From assembly GCA_016125285.1 (NCBI GenBank), contig WGMA01000051.1, forward strand, positions 1 to 64,000: DNA of 64,000 bases. The letters are read 5' to 3'. Origin of the DNA: Phycisphaera sp. (GTDB taxonomy: Bacteria; Planctomycetota; Phycisphaerae; Phycisphaerales; Zrk34). Below the pieces are notes generated by a model. The model saw only the letters and a program-made list of their open reading frames with translations, was not told where the DNA came from and did not search any database. Positions 45,423 through 55,470 of the stretch are shown here, in pieces; the first letter of the stretch is position 1, and each line of letters opens with the position of its first letter. The translations under genes and the position numbers were made by a program.

Positions 45423-47078
45423 TTACGCGCCGGCCGACACGCCGTCGCGCTCCATCAATTCGAGGATACGCCGCATCGGGCCGGGCATCAGTTCACCGAA
45501 CGCGCAGAGACTGGCGTCGGAGATCATGTCGAGCAGTTCGCGCAGTGCCTGACGATCGCACGTCGCGGCCTCGGCCATGTCGAGCGCCCGTCGCGAACCG
45601 ATGCTGCACGGCACGCACTTGCCGCACGACTCATGTTTCATGAACCGCAGCAGGTGAACGAGCACCTTGCGCCAGTCCGTGCCGCGCGGGATCGCGACCA
45701 TTCCGCCGTGGCCAAGCTGCACGCCCCGTTTCGCCATCGCCGTGTAGCAGATGGGCGCGTCCCATTCCTCCGGCGTCAGCAGGCTGCCCATCGGCCCGCC
45801 CAGCATCACCGCCGCGATCTCCGTGCCGGTCCGAGCGCCGCCCGCATGGATCTCGATCAGCTCGCGCAGCGTCAGACCGAACTCCACTTCGACGATGCCC
45901 GGCCGCGCAAAGCCGTGATTCAGGCACATCGCCTTGGTCCCGCTCGACTCGCTCGTGCCGTAGCCGGCGTAGTCCCCAGCGCCGCGATCGATGATCCACG
46001 GCACGCACACGAGCGTTTCGACGTTGTTCACCACCGTCGGGTTGCCGTAGAGCCCACTGGTCACCGGGTACGGCGGGCGCAGCTGTACTTCTCCGCGGAA
46101 TCCTTCGATCGCAGACAGCATCGCCGTCTCTTCTCCGCAGACATAGCTGCCCATGGCGGGGAACACCTCGACGTCGAACTCGAAGTCCGTGCCGAGCACG
46201 CTGTCGCCGAGCACGTTGGCCGCACGCGCCTGCTCGATCGCGTGGCTCATCAGCTCGATCGCCGCGGGATACTCGTGACGGATGAAGACGATGCCGCGGC
46301 TCGCACCCACGGCGTACGCGCACAACGCCATGCCCTCGAGCACGGCGTGCGGGTCGTCTTCCATCAGCACGCGGTCGATGTACGATCCCGGATCACCCTC
46401 GTCGCCGTTGGCCACCACGTACTTTGTCTCGCCCGGCGCCTCGGCGCATCGGCGCCACTTGGCGCCGGTCGGGAAGGCCGCACCGCCACGCCCTCGCTCG
46501 CCGGAGCGCTCGACCGCGTCCAGCACGCTGCCGGGCGTCTGCCGCAGCGCCGCGCGCAGCGCCTCATAAACGCCCGCGGCGCGGGCGACGCTCAAATCGG
46601 AATGATCGCCGGTGATCACCCGGCGCGTCACGATCCCCTCCGGCGCGACGCACCGCACCGACGGACGCGGATGCTCGTGCTTGGGCTCGTTGACCAGGGC
46701 CGCAGCGGATCGGTCGCCACACTCGATCACGACGTGACCGTCCGCCCTCAGCACCGTCGGCGAACGATCGCAATATCCCAGGCAATACACGGAACTACAC
46801 GGCTTGTCTTCGAGGAGCCGGACGTGCAGGTCGTCCGCGCCGGCCAACAGGCATGACGTGCCGTGGCATATCCCCAGCGTGTTGGGCCCGGTCTGCAGCC
46901 CGGTGTAGTAGGAGGCCGCGGCGCGGATCGTCGCCGCAGGAAGGTCGACCTCCTTCGCCAACGAAGCAACCTGATCCGCATCGAGCCGGCCGTGCTCCGC
47001 GATGTGCTGATGGATGCGGAGCAACGCCCCGGGGCGACCGTGGTGCGTGCGATGATACTGTCGCAATGCGATACTCAT
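45423..47078 (-). CDS. NuoE-NuoF fusion, NAD-reducing subunit of formate dehydrogenase
   Basis: 551 residues. Residues 1-120 form a NuoE-like thioredoxin-fold ferredoxin with Cys71-x4-Cys76 and Cys99-x3-Cys103 for [2Fe-2S]. From about 190 the NuoF domain has Gly-Arg-Gly-Gly-Ala-Ala-Phe-Pro (FMN site), Gly-Asp-Glu-Gly-Asp-Pro-Gly and Cys-Gly-Lys-Cys-x2-Cys for a [4Fe-4S]. The fusion of NuoE and NuoF is known in some NAD-dependent formate dehydrogenases and hydrogenases, where it passes electrons to NAD. It is followed by fdhA and is preceded in the operon by two cytochromes, 31 bases upstream. Confidence 0.93.
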   Translation of the reverse strand: MSIALRQYHRTHHGRPGALLRIHQHIAEHGRLDADQVASLAKEVDLPAATIRAAASYYTGLQTGPNTLGICHGTSCLLAGADDLHVRLLEDKPCSSVYCLGYCDRSPTVLRADGHVVIECGDRSAAALVNEPKHEHPRPSVRCVAPEGIVTRRVITGDHSDLSVARAAGVYEALRAALRQTPGSVLDAVERSGERGRGGAAFPTGAKWRRCAEAPGETKYVVANGDEGDPGSYIDRVLMEDDPHAVLEGMALCAYAVGASRGIVFIRHEYPAAIELMSHAIEQARAANVLGDSVLGTDFEFDVEVFPAMGSYVCGEETAMLSAIEGFRGEVQLRPPYPVTSGLYGNPTVVNNVETLVCVPWIIDRGAGDYAGYGTSESSGTKAMCLNHGFARPGIVEVEFGLTLRELIEIHAGGARTGTEIAAVMLGGPMGSLLTPEEWDAPICYTAMAKRGVQLGHGGMVAIPRGTDWRKVLVHLLRFMKHESCGKCVPCSIGSRRALDMAEAATCDRQALRELLDMISDASLCAFGELMPGPMRRILELMERDGVSAGA

Positions 47079-47109
47079 GCCGATCCGGCCTCCGTGATCA
47101 ACGATGGTT

Positions 47110-47535
47110 TCACAGCCGCTTGTGCAGCATCTTCTCGCGAATCACTTTGTGACAGCTGACGCACGCCAGGGTCATCTGCACGTAACCCATCGCCGCGCCG
47201 TCGACGTTCTTCGCCTTCGCCTCGCGTGCCATTTGCTGCACGGCCCGACGAAACGCCTCGCTCTGCCCGCGGTACGCCGCGTCGTCGAAGACCATCCACT
47301 CCGCCTGTTGCGACAACGCCAGCAGGCTGTCTGAACGCTTCGCGATCTTGTCGAAGTCCTCCACCGCGATACCCTCGAGCACGGCCTGACTGTCGGCGAG
47401 CTTCTGCTTCATCAGCGTCTTCAGCGGCGCCTCCTTCGGCTGGCCAGCGCCGGTGCTGACCCATGCGCTCAGCATCAGCGCAAACAACGCCACGACACTC
47501 CACACCATCCATCTTGTGCGATTCATCGACCTCAT
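47110..47535 (-). CDS. c'-like monoheme cytochrome
   Basis: 141 residues. A hydrophobic signal at about 8-28 directs it across the membrane. The heme site Cys125-x2-Cys128-His129 is near the C-terminus and preceded by Gln/Ala-rich amphipathic helices, as in the four-helix cytochrome c' family. The ATG at 47535 overlaps the stop of the preceding cytochrome (ATGA) and has AGGAGG 6 bases upstream. It is a paralogue of that protein, with common wording (Val-Leu-Glu-Gly-Ile-Ala; Gln-Ala-Glu-Trp). Electron carrier role inferred; function in the formate operon unknown. Confidence 0.87.
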   Translation of the reverse strand: MRSMNRTRWMVWSVVALFALMLSAWVSTGAGQPKEAPLKTLMKQKLADSQAVLEGIAVEDFDKIAKRSDSLLALSQQAEWMVFDDAAYRGQSEAFRRAVQQMAREAKAKNVDGAAMGYVQMTLACVSCHKVIREKMLHKRL

Positions 47536-48011
47536 GGCTTGCCTCCTTCGGCGTTACGCCTGTCCACCAGGGCCAGCGCCGCGACTCGAAAGGTTTCGGG
47601 CAGTTCGATCCCGGCGCGTCGGGCGTCGCGGATGTGTTTGTGACAGTTGACACAGCTGAGCGTCAGCCGCACGTAATCGAGCGCCGCCGCGTCGATATTC
47701 TTCTCGGTGGCGTGACGCTGCAACGACTCGGCGGCATCGCGGAACTCGGCGCTGTAGATCAGGTACTCGGGCTTCTCCAACGGTCGCCACTCGGCCTGAT
47801 GCGTCAGCGCGATCAACGCCGCGGCGTTGAGGCGCGTCTTGTTCAGATCATCGTTCGCGATGCCCTCGAGCGCCTGCTGCGCGTGCGTCAGCTTCTGCGC
47901 CATCACACCGCGTACCGAGTCGTCGGTCTGGCCGCGCCCCGTGGTGATGCAAGCGACGGCCAGCACGCCGATCGCCAGACCCGTCGCCGCTACAATCGCT
48001 TGTCTTCGCAT
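47532..48011 (-). CDS. c'-like monoheme cytochrome (paralogue)
   Basis: 159 residues. Signal-like segment 4-22. Heme site Cys120-x2-Cys123-His124 followed by a 35-residue tail absent from its neighbour. Like that neighbour, it has helices with Ala-Leu-Glu-Gly-Ile and Gln-Ala-Glu-Trp. It stands first of the two cytochromes after focA, 94 bases behind. It overlaps the next start by 4 bases. Export would place it in the periplasm or equivalent compartment while FdhA and the NuoE-F fusion have no signal peptide. Confidence 0.87.
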   Translation of the reverse strand: MRRQAIVAATGLAIGVLAVACITTGRGQTDDSVRGVMAQKLTHAQQALEGIANDDLNKTRLNAAALIALTHQAEWRPLEKPEYLIYSAEFRDAAESLQRHATEKNIDAAALDYVRLTLSCVNCHKHIRDARRAGIELPETFRVAALALVDRRNAEGGKP

Positions 48012-48074
48012 GGTGTGGCTCCCTTGACCTTTACCTCACGATTCTGGTCCCGAACACCCCGAACCGATATCGGG

Positions 48075-48088
48075 GGATTCCTGAATCC
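48075..48088. promoter_or_regulatory. Perfect short dyad between focA and the cytochrome gene
   Basis: GGATTC and GAATCC around CT. It lies in the 94-base focA-cytochrome gap, and related GGGGAATC sequences occur in the focA/PFOR divergent region (49055-49061 and 49090-49100). A shared regulator is possible but unproved. Confidence 0.3.
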
Positions 48089-48105
48089 GTGTCGAAATCG
48101 CGACG

Positions 48106-48984
48106 TCACCGACCCGTTGCGCCTGTTTTGTCGGGCGAATTGCGGCGGTAGATGATCCAGTAGACAAGCCCGACGAAGCCGGCGCCGCCCACGATGTTGC
48201 CCAGTGTCACCGGAAGCAGGTTGGTCAGGAGGAACGCCGACCAGCTCAGGTGCGCGTAGCTGTCGGCGGTCGTACCCGTTGCGGCCCAGAATTCCGGCGA
48301 CGCGCCGTGCTGCACGAACAACCCGACCGGGATGAAATACATATTCGCCACACAGTGCTCGAAACCGACGGCGACAAACGCGGTGATGGGAAACACGATC
48401 GCCGCGATCTTCTCGCCGGTCGTCCGGCACGACATGCACAACCAAACCGCCAGGCACACCAACGCGTTGCAGTACACGCCGCGTGTGAACGCTTCGACGA
48501 TAGTCAGGTCGCATTTCGCGTCGGCGATCTTGAGCATCGTCACGCCGAGCTTACCACTCGCCATCTCGTGTTGAGCGGTCAGAAAGATGACCCCCGCGGT
48601 GGCCACCGAGCCGATCAGGTTGCCCAGGTAAACTACGGCCCAGTTGCGCAACAACGACCTGGCCGAGAGCTTGCGGCTGACAAACGCCATGACCAGCAGA
48701 TTGTTACCGGTGAACAGCTCCGCACCCGCCACAACGACGAGAATCAGGCCGAGGCTGAACGTCACACCGGCGATCACACGCGTCACCCCCCAGGGCAGCG
48801 CGTCGGCGGCGCCGGTCACCGAGACCGTCGAGAATACCGCCCCCATCGCGATAAACGCCCCGGCCAGCACCGCGAGCATCAGCAGCGGCGTCAACGCCAA
48901 CCGGCCTTTCGCCACACCCACATCCTCGGCCTTCACCGCGATCTGGGCCGGAACCAGTGCATCCATATTGACAACTTCAGGCAT
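48106..48984 (-). CDS. focA: Formate/nitrite transporter family protein
   Basis: 292 residues, the usual FNT length. About six membrane segments, with the mid-chain Ala-Gly-Ala-Glu-Leu-Phe-Thr-Gly-Asn-Asn (omega-loop) and Gly-Ser-Phe-like entries and a conserved His in Gly-Phe-Glu-His-Cys, the central gating histidine. With formate dehydrogenase downstream, formate is the likely substrate, but nitrite or hydrosulfide cannot be excluded by sequence. The start at 48984 has GGAG upstream at 8 bases; ATG 49005 is also possible. It is the first gene of the formate operon. Confidence 0.9.
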   Translation of the reverse strand: MPEVVNMDALVPAQIAVKAEDVGVAKGRLALTPLLMLAVLAGAFIAMGAVFSTVSVTGAADALPWGVTRVIAGVTFSLGLILVVVAGAELFTGNNLLVMAFVSRKLSARSLLRNWAVVYLGNLIGSVATAGVIFLTAQHEMASGKLGVTMLKIADAKCDLTIVEAFTRGVYCNALVCLAVWLCMSCRTTGEKIAAIVFPITAFVAVGFEHCVANMYFIPVGLFVQHGASPEFWAATGTTADSYAHLSWSAFLLTNLLPVTLGNIVGGAGFVGLVYWIIYRRNSPDKTGATGR

Positions 48985-49217
48985 GTGCGGCGCTCCACTC
49001 GTCATCGACCACCCACGAATGTCATTGCATCCGCAACCTCGCCCATTCGACATCGGGGAATCTCTGGTTCTCGAGAAGGACCGCGGACGGGGGAATCCCC
49101 GAATCGCCATCGGGTAGCCGCCCTCATACGCGGGCGTTCACGGTGGTGCTTCAATATGGCTGGGTACCGTCACGACAACGCGTGTCGACTTCCGGTACTC
49201 AGAGAGGCCCGTGCAAC
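48985..49217. promoter_or_regulatory. Divergent control region of the formate and pyruvate operons
   Basis: 233 bases between focA and the pyruvate oxidoreductase gene. It contains a TTGC-ATCC-GCAA dyad (49025-49036) and an 11-bp palindrome GGGGA-A-TCCCC (49090-49100). Promoters of both units must lie here, but no hexamer pair is convincing. Confidence 0.45.
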
Positions 49218-52200
49218 ATGACCACATGGACCGTCGACGCGAACGAAGCCGCGGCATCGGTGGCCTACCGGACAAACGAGGTGATCGCGATCTACCCGAT
49301 CACGCCCGCTTCGCCGATGGGTGAACACGCCGACGAATGGGCCGTGCAACGTCAGCCGAACCTGTGGGGTCAGGTGCCCACGGTTGTCGAGATGCAGTCC
49401 GAGGGCGGCGCGGCCGGGGCCGTGCACGGCTCGCTTCAGGCCGGCGCGTTGACCACGACCTTCACCGCGTCGCAGGGCCTGCTGCTGATGCTGCCGAACA
49501 TGTATAAGATTGCCGGCGAGCTGACGCCGTTCGTCATGCACGTCGCGGCGCGCACCGTGGCGACGCACGCGCTGTCGATCTTCGGAGACCACTCCGACGT
49601 GATGGCCGCGAGGCAGACGGGGTTCGCGATGCTCTGCTCGTCGAACGTCCAGGAGGCGCACGACTTCGCGGCGATCGCGCAGGCCGCGACGCTCCGCTCG
49701 CGCGTACCGGCGATGCACTTCTTCGACGGCTTCCGCACGTCACACGAGATCGGCAAGATCACGCCGCTGGGCGACGACGACCTGCGGGTGATGTTCGACA
49801 ACGAACTGATCGACGCACACCGCCGCCGAGCGCTGACGCCGGACCGCCCTGCCGTACGGGGGACCGCGCAGAATCCGGATGTGTTCTTCCAGTGCCGTGA
49901 GGCCTGCAACCCGTTCTACGACGCCTGCCCCGATGCGTATACCGATGCGATGGCGCGTTTCGAACAGATCACCGGCCGCATCTATCGCCCCTACGAGTAC
50001 ACCGGTCACCCCGATGCCGATCGCGTGATCGTCATCATGGGCTCGGCCGCGCAGACGACGATCGAGGCCGTCGAGTACCTCGTCGCCCAGGGCGAGACCG
50101 TGGGTGTGTTGAACGTGCGCCTGTTTCGTCCGTTTGCCGCACAAATGCTGATCAACGCCCTGCCGTCGGCCGTGCAACAAATCGCCGTACTCGACCGCAC
50201 GAAAGAGCCCGGTGGCGTCGGCGAGCCGCTCTACCTCGACGTTCAGGCCGCGATCGCCGAATCGCACAACCACTTCGCCCGATTCTACGGCCCGCCGCGC
50301 GTCGTGAGCGGTCGCTACGGACTCAGCGGCAAGGAGTACACGCCCGCGATGGCGAAGGCCGTGTTTGACGAACTGGCCCGCGACGAGCCCCGGCGCCACT
50401 TCACCGTCGGCATCACCGACGACGTGACCCACCTGTCGCTCGACGTGCCCGACAACCTCGACACCGAGGACGACGATGTGGTCCGTGCGGTGTTCTACGG
50501 ACTCGGAGCGGATGGTACCGTCGGCGCCAACAAGAACAGTATCAAGATCATCGGCGACAACACCGACCAGCACGTGCAGGGCTATTTCGTTTACGACTCG
50601 AAGAAGTCCGGCGCCCGCACTGTGTCGCACCTACGCTTCGGGCCCCGCCCGATCCGCTCGGCGTATCTCATCCGCCGCGCCGGGTTCGTGGCCGTACACC
50701 AGTTCGCGTTCTTCGACCAGTTCGACGTGCTCGCCACCGCCGCCGACGGCGCGACGCTGCTGATCAACAGCCCGTACGGGCCCGACGAGGTTTGGGCGCA
50801 GCTGCCCGTGGAGGCGCAGCGACAGATCATCGAACGCCACCTTGCGGTGTACGTGATTGACGCGCAGCGCGTCGCGGAGGGCGTCGGCCTCGGCCGCCGC
50901 ATCAACACCATCATGCAGGTGTGCTTCTTCGCGCTGGCGAAGGTCATGCCGGTCGATGACGCGATCGGTGCGATCAAGGACGCGATCCGCAAGACCTACG
51001 GACGTAAGGGCGACGTCGTCGTGCAGCGGAACCTCGACGCGGTCGACCGCGCTCTCGCGGAGCTTCACGGCGTAAACGTGCCGAGCGAGGTCACGTCGCA
51101 ACATCACCGCCGCCCCACCGTGCCCGACGCCGCGCCGGACTTTGTCCAGCGCGTTACGTCCATCATGATGGCCGGGCACGGTGACGGCCTGCCGGTCAGC
51201 GCGTTTCCGCCCGACGGGACCTGGCCCACCGGGACGTCCCGCTGGGAGAAACGCGACATCGCGTTGGAGATCCCGATCTGGGACCCCGATGTGTGCATCC
51301 AGTGCAACAAGTGCGCATTCGTTTGTCCGCACGCGGCGATCCGCGCCGCGGCGTACGAGGCCGACGCCCTCGACGGCGCGCCCGATGGGTTCAAGTCCGC
51401 CGACTACAAGGCGCCGGACCTGCGCGGGCTGAAGTACACGATCCAGGTCGCCCCGCATGACTGCACCGGCTGCGGCCTGTGTGTCAACGTCTGCCCCGCA
51501 AAGGACAAGTCCAACCCGCAGCACAAAGCGATCGATATGTCGCCACACGCGGAGCATGCCGACGAGCAGGGCCGGCTGTATGAGCACTTCCTGTCGATCC
51601 CGCCGATCCGGCGCGACCGCGTTGTCCGGCTCGACGTCAAAGGATCGCAGTTCTTCGAGCCACTGTTCGAGTACAGCGGCGCGTGCGCCGGCTGCGGCGA
51701 GACGCCGTACATCAAGGCGCTGACGCAGCTGTTCGGCGACCGCCTGCTCGTCGCCAACGCCACGGGATGCTCGAGCATCTACGGCGGCAATCTCCCGACC
51801 ACACCGTGGTGCGCCAACGCCGACGGGCTCGGCCCGGCGTGGAGCAACTCGTTGTTCGAGGACAACGCGGAGTTCGGCTATGGCATGCGGCTCGCCGTCG
51901 ATCACAAACTCGACCACGCCACGGACCTGCTCGACGGTCTGGCCGATCGCGTCGGGCCCGACCTCGTCCGCGCGATCTACGACGCCGATCAGCACAGCGA
52001 AACGGGCGTCGCCGCGGCGCGGAGAAGCGTCGCCGAGCTGCGTGACAAGCTGCGAAACATCGACAGCGACGACGCCCGCGAGCTGGACCGAATCGCCGAC
52101 TACCTCTTGCGCAAGAGCGTGTGGCTGATCGGTGGAGACGGCTGGGCGTACGACATCGGCTACGGCGGACTCGACCACGTGCTCGCCTCGGGGCGTGACG

Positions 52201-52838
52201 TCAACGTGCTCGTGCTCGACACCGAGGTGTACTCCAATACCGGCGGGCAGAGCTCGAAGGCCACGCCCCTCGGCGCCGCGGCGAAATTCGCCATCGCTGG
52301 CAAGGACGTGAACAAGAAAGACCTCGGCCTGATGGCGATGAGCTACGGCAATGTGTACATCGCGTCGGTGGCGTTCGGGGCGAAGGACAACCAGACAGTG
52401 CGGGCGTTGCTCGAGGCCGAGTCGTACCCCGGGCCGTCGTTGGTCATCGCGTACAGCCACTGTATCGCGCACGGATACGACCTGCGGGGCGGCGTCGACC
52501 AGCAGAAGCTGGCGGTGAACAGCGGCGTTTGGCCGCTGTACCGCTTCGACCCGCGTCGCATCGCCGAAGGCAAGGCACCGCTGCAGCTCGACAGCCCGCC
52601 GATCAAGGCGTCGGTCACGCAGTACATGGCCAACGAGGCGCGATTCCGTATGGTCGAGAAGATGGACCCGCTGCGGTTCAAACGGCTGGCGAAGCAGGCG
52701 GCGCGCCACACGGCCGATCGCGTCGAGCTTTACCGGCAGATGTCGCAGTTGCACTGGTCCGCCGCAAACGCCACCGGAACGACCAATGTTGGCGAAGTCG
52801 AACACGCGACCGCGGCAACCCCAGACGAGGATTCCTGA
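49218..52838 (+). CDS. nifJ: Pyruvate:ferredoxin (flavodoxin) oxidoreductase
   Basis: 1206 residues, the single-chain PFOR length. Domains: gamma/pyrimidine-binding N-terminus with Tyr-Pro-Ile-Thr-Pro-Ala-Ser-Pro (substrate loop, residues 27-34), then domains II-IV, a two-cluster ferredoxin insert (Cys-Ile-Gln-Cys-Asn-Lys-Cys at about 693; Cys-Thr-Gly-Cys-Gly-Leu-Cys at about 748), a further Cys-Ala-Gly-Cys-Gly-Glu-Thr and the thiamine-binding region with Gly-Asp-Gly-Trp-Ala-Tyr (about 971). It cleaves pyruvate to acetyl-CoA and carbon dioxide and reduces ferredoxin, an oxygen-sensitive reaction. The stop directly abuts the next start. Confidence 0.97.
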   Translation: MTTWTVDANEAAASVAYRTNEVIAIYPITPASPMGEHADEWAVQRQPNLWGQVPTVVEMQSEGGAAGAVHGSLQAGALTTTFTASQGLLLMLPNMYKIAGELTPFVMHVAARTVATHALSIFGDHSDVMAARQTGFAMLCSSNVQEAHDFAAIAQAATLRSRVPAMHFFDGFRTSHEIGKITPLGDDDLRVMFDNELIDAHRRRALTPDRPAVRGTAQNPDVFFQCREACNPFYDACPDAYTDAMARFEQITGRIYRPYEYTGHPDADRVIVIMGSAAQTTIEAVEYLVAQGETVGVLNVRLFRPFAAQMLINALPSAVQQIAVLDRTKEPGGVGEPLYLDVQAAIAESHNHFARFYGPPRVVSGRYGLSGKEYTPAMAKAVFDELARDEPRRHFTVGITDDVTHLSLDVPDNLDTEDDDVVRAVFYGLGADGTVGANKNSIKIIGDNTDQHVQGYFVYDSKKSGARTVSHLRFGPRPIRSAYLIRRAGFVAVHQFAFFDQFDVLATAADGATLLINSPYGPDEVWAQLPVEAQRQIIERHLAVYVIDAQRVAEGVGLGRRINTIMQVCFFALAKVMPVDDAIGAIKDAIRKTYGRKGDVVVQRNLDAVDRALAELHGVNVPSEVTSQHHRRPTVPDAAPDFVQRVTSIMMAGHGDGLPVSAFPPDGTWPTGTSRWEKRDIALEIPIWDPDVCIQCNKCAFVCPHAAIRAAAYEADALDGAPDGFKSADYKAPDLRGLKYTIQVAPHDCTGCGLCVNVCPAKDKSNPQHKAIDMSPHAEHADEQGRLYEHFLSIPPIRRDRVVRLDVKGSQFFEPLFEYSGACAGCGETPYIKALTQLFGDRLLVANATGCSSIYGGNLPTTPWCANADGLGPAWSNSLFEDNAEFGYGMRLAVDHKLDHATDLLDGLADRVGPDLVRAIYDADQHSETGVAAARRSVAELRDKLRNIDSDDARELDRIADYLLRKSVWLIGGDGWAYDIGYGGLDHVLASGRDVNVLVLDTEVYSNTGGQSSKATPLGAAAKFAIAGKDVNKKDLGLMAMSYGNVYIASVAFGAKDNQTVRALLEAESYPGPSLVIAYSHCIAHGYDLRGGVDQQKLAVNSGVWPLYRFDPRRIAEGKAPLQLDSPPIKASVTQYMANEARFRMVEKMDPLRFKRLAKQAARHTADRVELYRQMSQLHWSAANATGTTNVGEVEHATAATPDEDS

Positions 52839-53831
<993 letters not shown>

Positions 53832-53853
53832 CGCCCGGGCGATCAGATATCGC

Positions 53854-55341
53854 TCACGCAAGGATGTCGTTAACAACGTGCCCGTGCACGTCCGTCAGTC
53901 GGAAGCGGCGTCCCTGGAACTTGAACGTGAGCCGCTCGTGATCGATGCCCATCAGGTGCAGGACGGTCGCCTGGAAGTCGTGGACGTGCACCGGGTTCAC
54001 CACCGCGTTGTGGGCAAACTCGTCCGACTCGCCATACGTCGTGCCCGGCTTGATGCCGCCGCCCGCCATCCACATCGTGAACGCGTACGGGTGATGGTCG
54101 CGGCCCCACTGCTTGGTGTTTTCGATCTTGCCCTGCAGGAACGGCGTTCGGCCGAACTCGCCGCCCCAGATCACCAGCGTGTCCTCGAGCAGCCCGCGCT
54201 GCTTGAGGTCCTTGACCAGTGCGGCCGAAGGCGCGTCGGTGTCCTCACATTGGATCTTCAGCTGCGTGTTGAGGTTGCGGTGCTGATCCCACCCGGCGTG
54301 CATGAGCTGCACGAAGCGCACGCCACGCTCGGCGAGCCGGCGCGCCATCAGGCAGTTGTATGCGTACGAGCCCTGTCGCTTCACGTCGGGGCCGTACATG
54401 TCGAGGATGTGCTGCGGCTCGTCGGAGAAGTCCGTGAGGTCCGGCACCGATGCCTGCATCTTGTACGCCATCTCGTACTGGCTGATACGCGTGGCGATCT
54501 CCGGGTCGCCCACGTCGGCGAGTTTCATCTCGTTGAGCTTCGCGAGGTCGTCGAGGATGCCGCGTCGGACGGAGCGGCTCATCCCCTCGGGGTTCGACAG
54601 GTACAGCACCGGGTCGCCCGTCCCGCGGAACTGCACGCCCTGGTACTTGCTCGGCAGGAACCCGCTGCCCCAGTAGAAATCGTAGAAGATCTGCCCGCAC
54701 GACGCCTCCTTGTCGCGCGACGTCATCACGACGTAGCCCGGTAGGTCGTCAGCGGGGTTGCCCAAGCCGTACGTCAGCCACGCTCCCATCGCCGGGCGGC
54801 CCGCCTGCTCAGCGCCCGTCAGGAAGAACGTGATCGCTGGCGCGTGGTTCACCTGCGTCGTGTGCATCGACTTGATGAAGCACAGGTCGTCGGCCACCGA
54901 CGCGGTCTGCGGCAGGAAGTTGCACACGGTCGCGCCGGACTCGCCGTACCGCGCGAACTTCGTGATCGGTGCGAGGACCGGCCGCTCCTTCTGCCCGCCC
55001 GTCATCGTGCTGAACCGCTTGCCCGCGACCACCTCGTCGGGGATCTGCCGGCCGTGCCACTCATACAGCTTCGGCTTGAAGTCGAACAGGTCCGCGTGCG
55101 ACGGCGCGCCGTTCTGGATCATGTAGATGACGCGTTTCGCCTTCGCGGCGTAGTGCGGCAGGTCGTTGAGCCCGCCGATCGCGTTGCGTGTCGGAGACGA
55201 CGCGCTCATCGCGGCGCGCGACTCGGAGGCCAGCAGCGTGCTGAGCGCCGCGACGCCGAGCCCGGTCGCGCCGCGACCGAGCAGCCGGCGGCGGGTAAGC
55301 TCGATTGCGGATTTCGGATTTCGGATTTCGGATTTGCTCAT
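53854..55341 (-). CDS. DUF1501 protein, Tat-exported
   Basis: 495 residues. Residues 2-12 are encoded by a 7-bp repeat (see 55308-55335). A Tat motif Arg17-Arg18-Arg19-Leu-Leu-Gly and hydrophobic stretch follow. The DUF1501 domain, an alkaline-phosphatase-superfamily fold, fills the rest and has the Asp-His wording expected for metal ligands near the end (Arg-Asp-His-His-Pro-Tyr). DUF1501 and DUF1553 genes are nearly always paired in planctomycetes; their roles are not established to my knowledge. The gene is 129 bases downstream of the DUF1553 gene on the same strand. Confidence 0.92.
   Translation of the reverse strand: MSKSEIRNPKSAIELTRRRLLGRGATGLGVAALSTLLASESRAAMSASSPTRNAIGGLNDLPHYAAKAKRVIYMIQNGAPSHADLFDFKPKLYEWHGRQIPDEVVAGKRFSTMTGGQKERPVLAPITKFARYGESGATVCNFLPQTASVADDLCFIKSMHTTQVNHAPAITFFLTGAEQAGRPAMGAWLTYGLGNPADDLPGYVVMTSRDKEASCGQIFYDFYWGSGFLPSKYQGVQFRGTGDPVLYLSNPEGMSRSVRRGILDDLAKLNEMKLADVGDPEIATRISQYEMAYKMQASVPDLTDFSDEPQHILDMYGPDVKRQGSYAYNCLMARRLAERGVRFVQLMHAGWDQHRNLNTQLKIQCEDTDAPSAALVKDLKQRGLLEDTLVIWGGEFGRTPFLQGKIENTKQWGRDHHPYAFTMWMAGGGIKPGTTYGESDEFAHNAVVNPVHVHDFQATVLHLMGIDHERLTFKFQGRRFRLTDVHGHVVNDILA
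55308..55335 (-). repeat. Four copies of a 7-bp repeat inside the DUF1501 gene start
   Basis: CGGATTT repeated four times on the plus strand. It lies in codons 3-12 of the DUF1501 gene. As 7 is not a multiple of 3, it produces a 7-residue cycle (Ser-Glu-Ile-Arg-Asn-Pro-Lys) in the protein. Confidence 0.93.
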
Positions 55342-55433
55342 ATTCGTTCACCATTCCTGTCTAGCGACGGCTCACAGAGCCGTGCTCGTCGCGACCGCTA
55401 TTACGCCTCAACAATTCGAATCTCGGCGGCGCC

Positions 55434-55468
55434 AAATCCGAAATCCCCAATCCGAAATCCGAAATCAC
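55434..55468 (+). repeat. Five-unit 7-bp repeat, inverted relative to 55308-55335
   Basis: AAATCCG-type units, five copies with two imperfect (AAATCCC, CAATCCG). It starts 2 bases past the DUF1553 stop and is the reverse complement of the units at 55308-55335, so transcripts could fold back over about 100 bases. Confidence 0.9.
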
Positions 55469-55470
55469 TC

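Noticed and set aside
55434-55468. Seven-base array as the start of an insertion sequence
   Set aside because: No transposase or target duplication; the array is paired with an inverted copy nearby.
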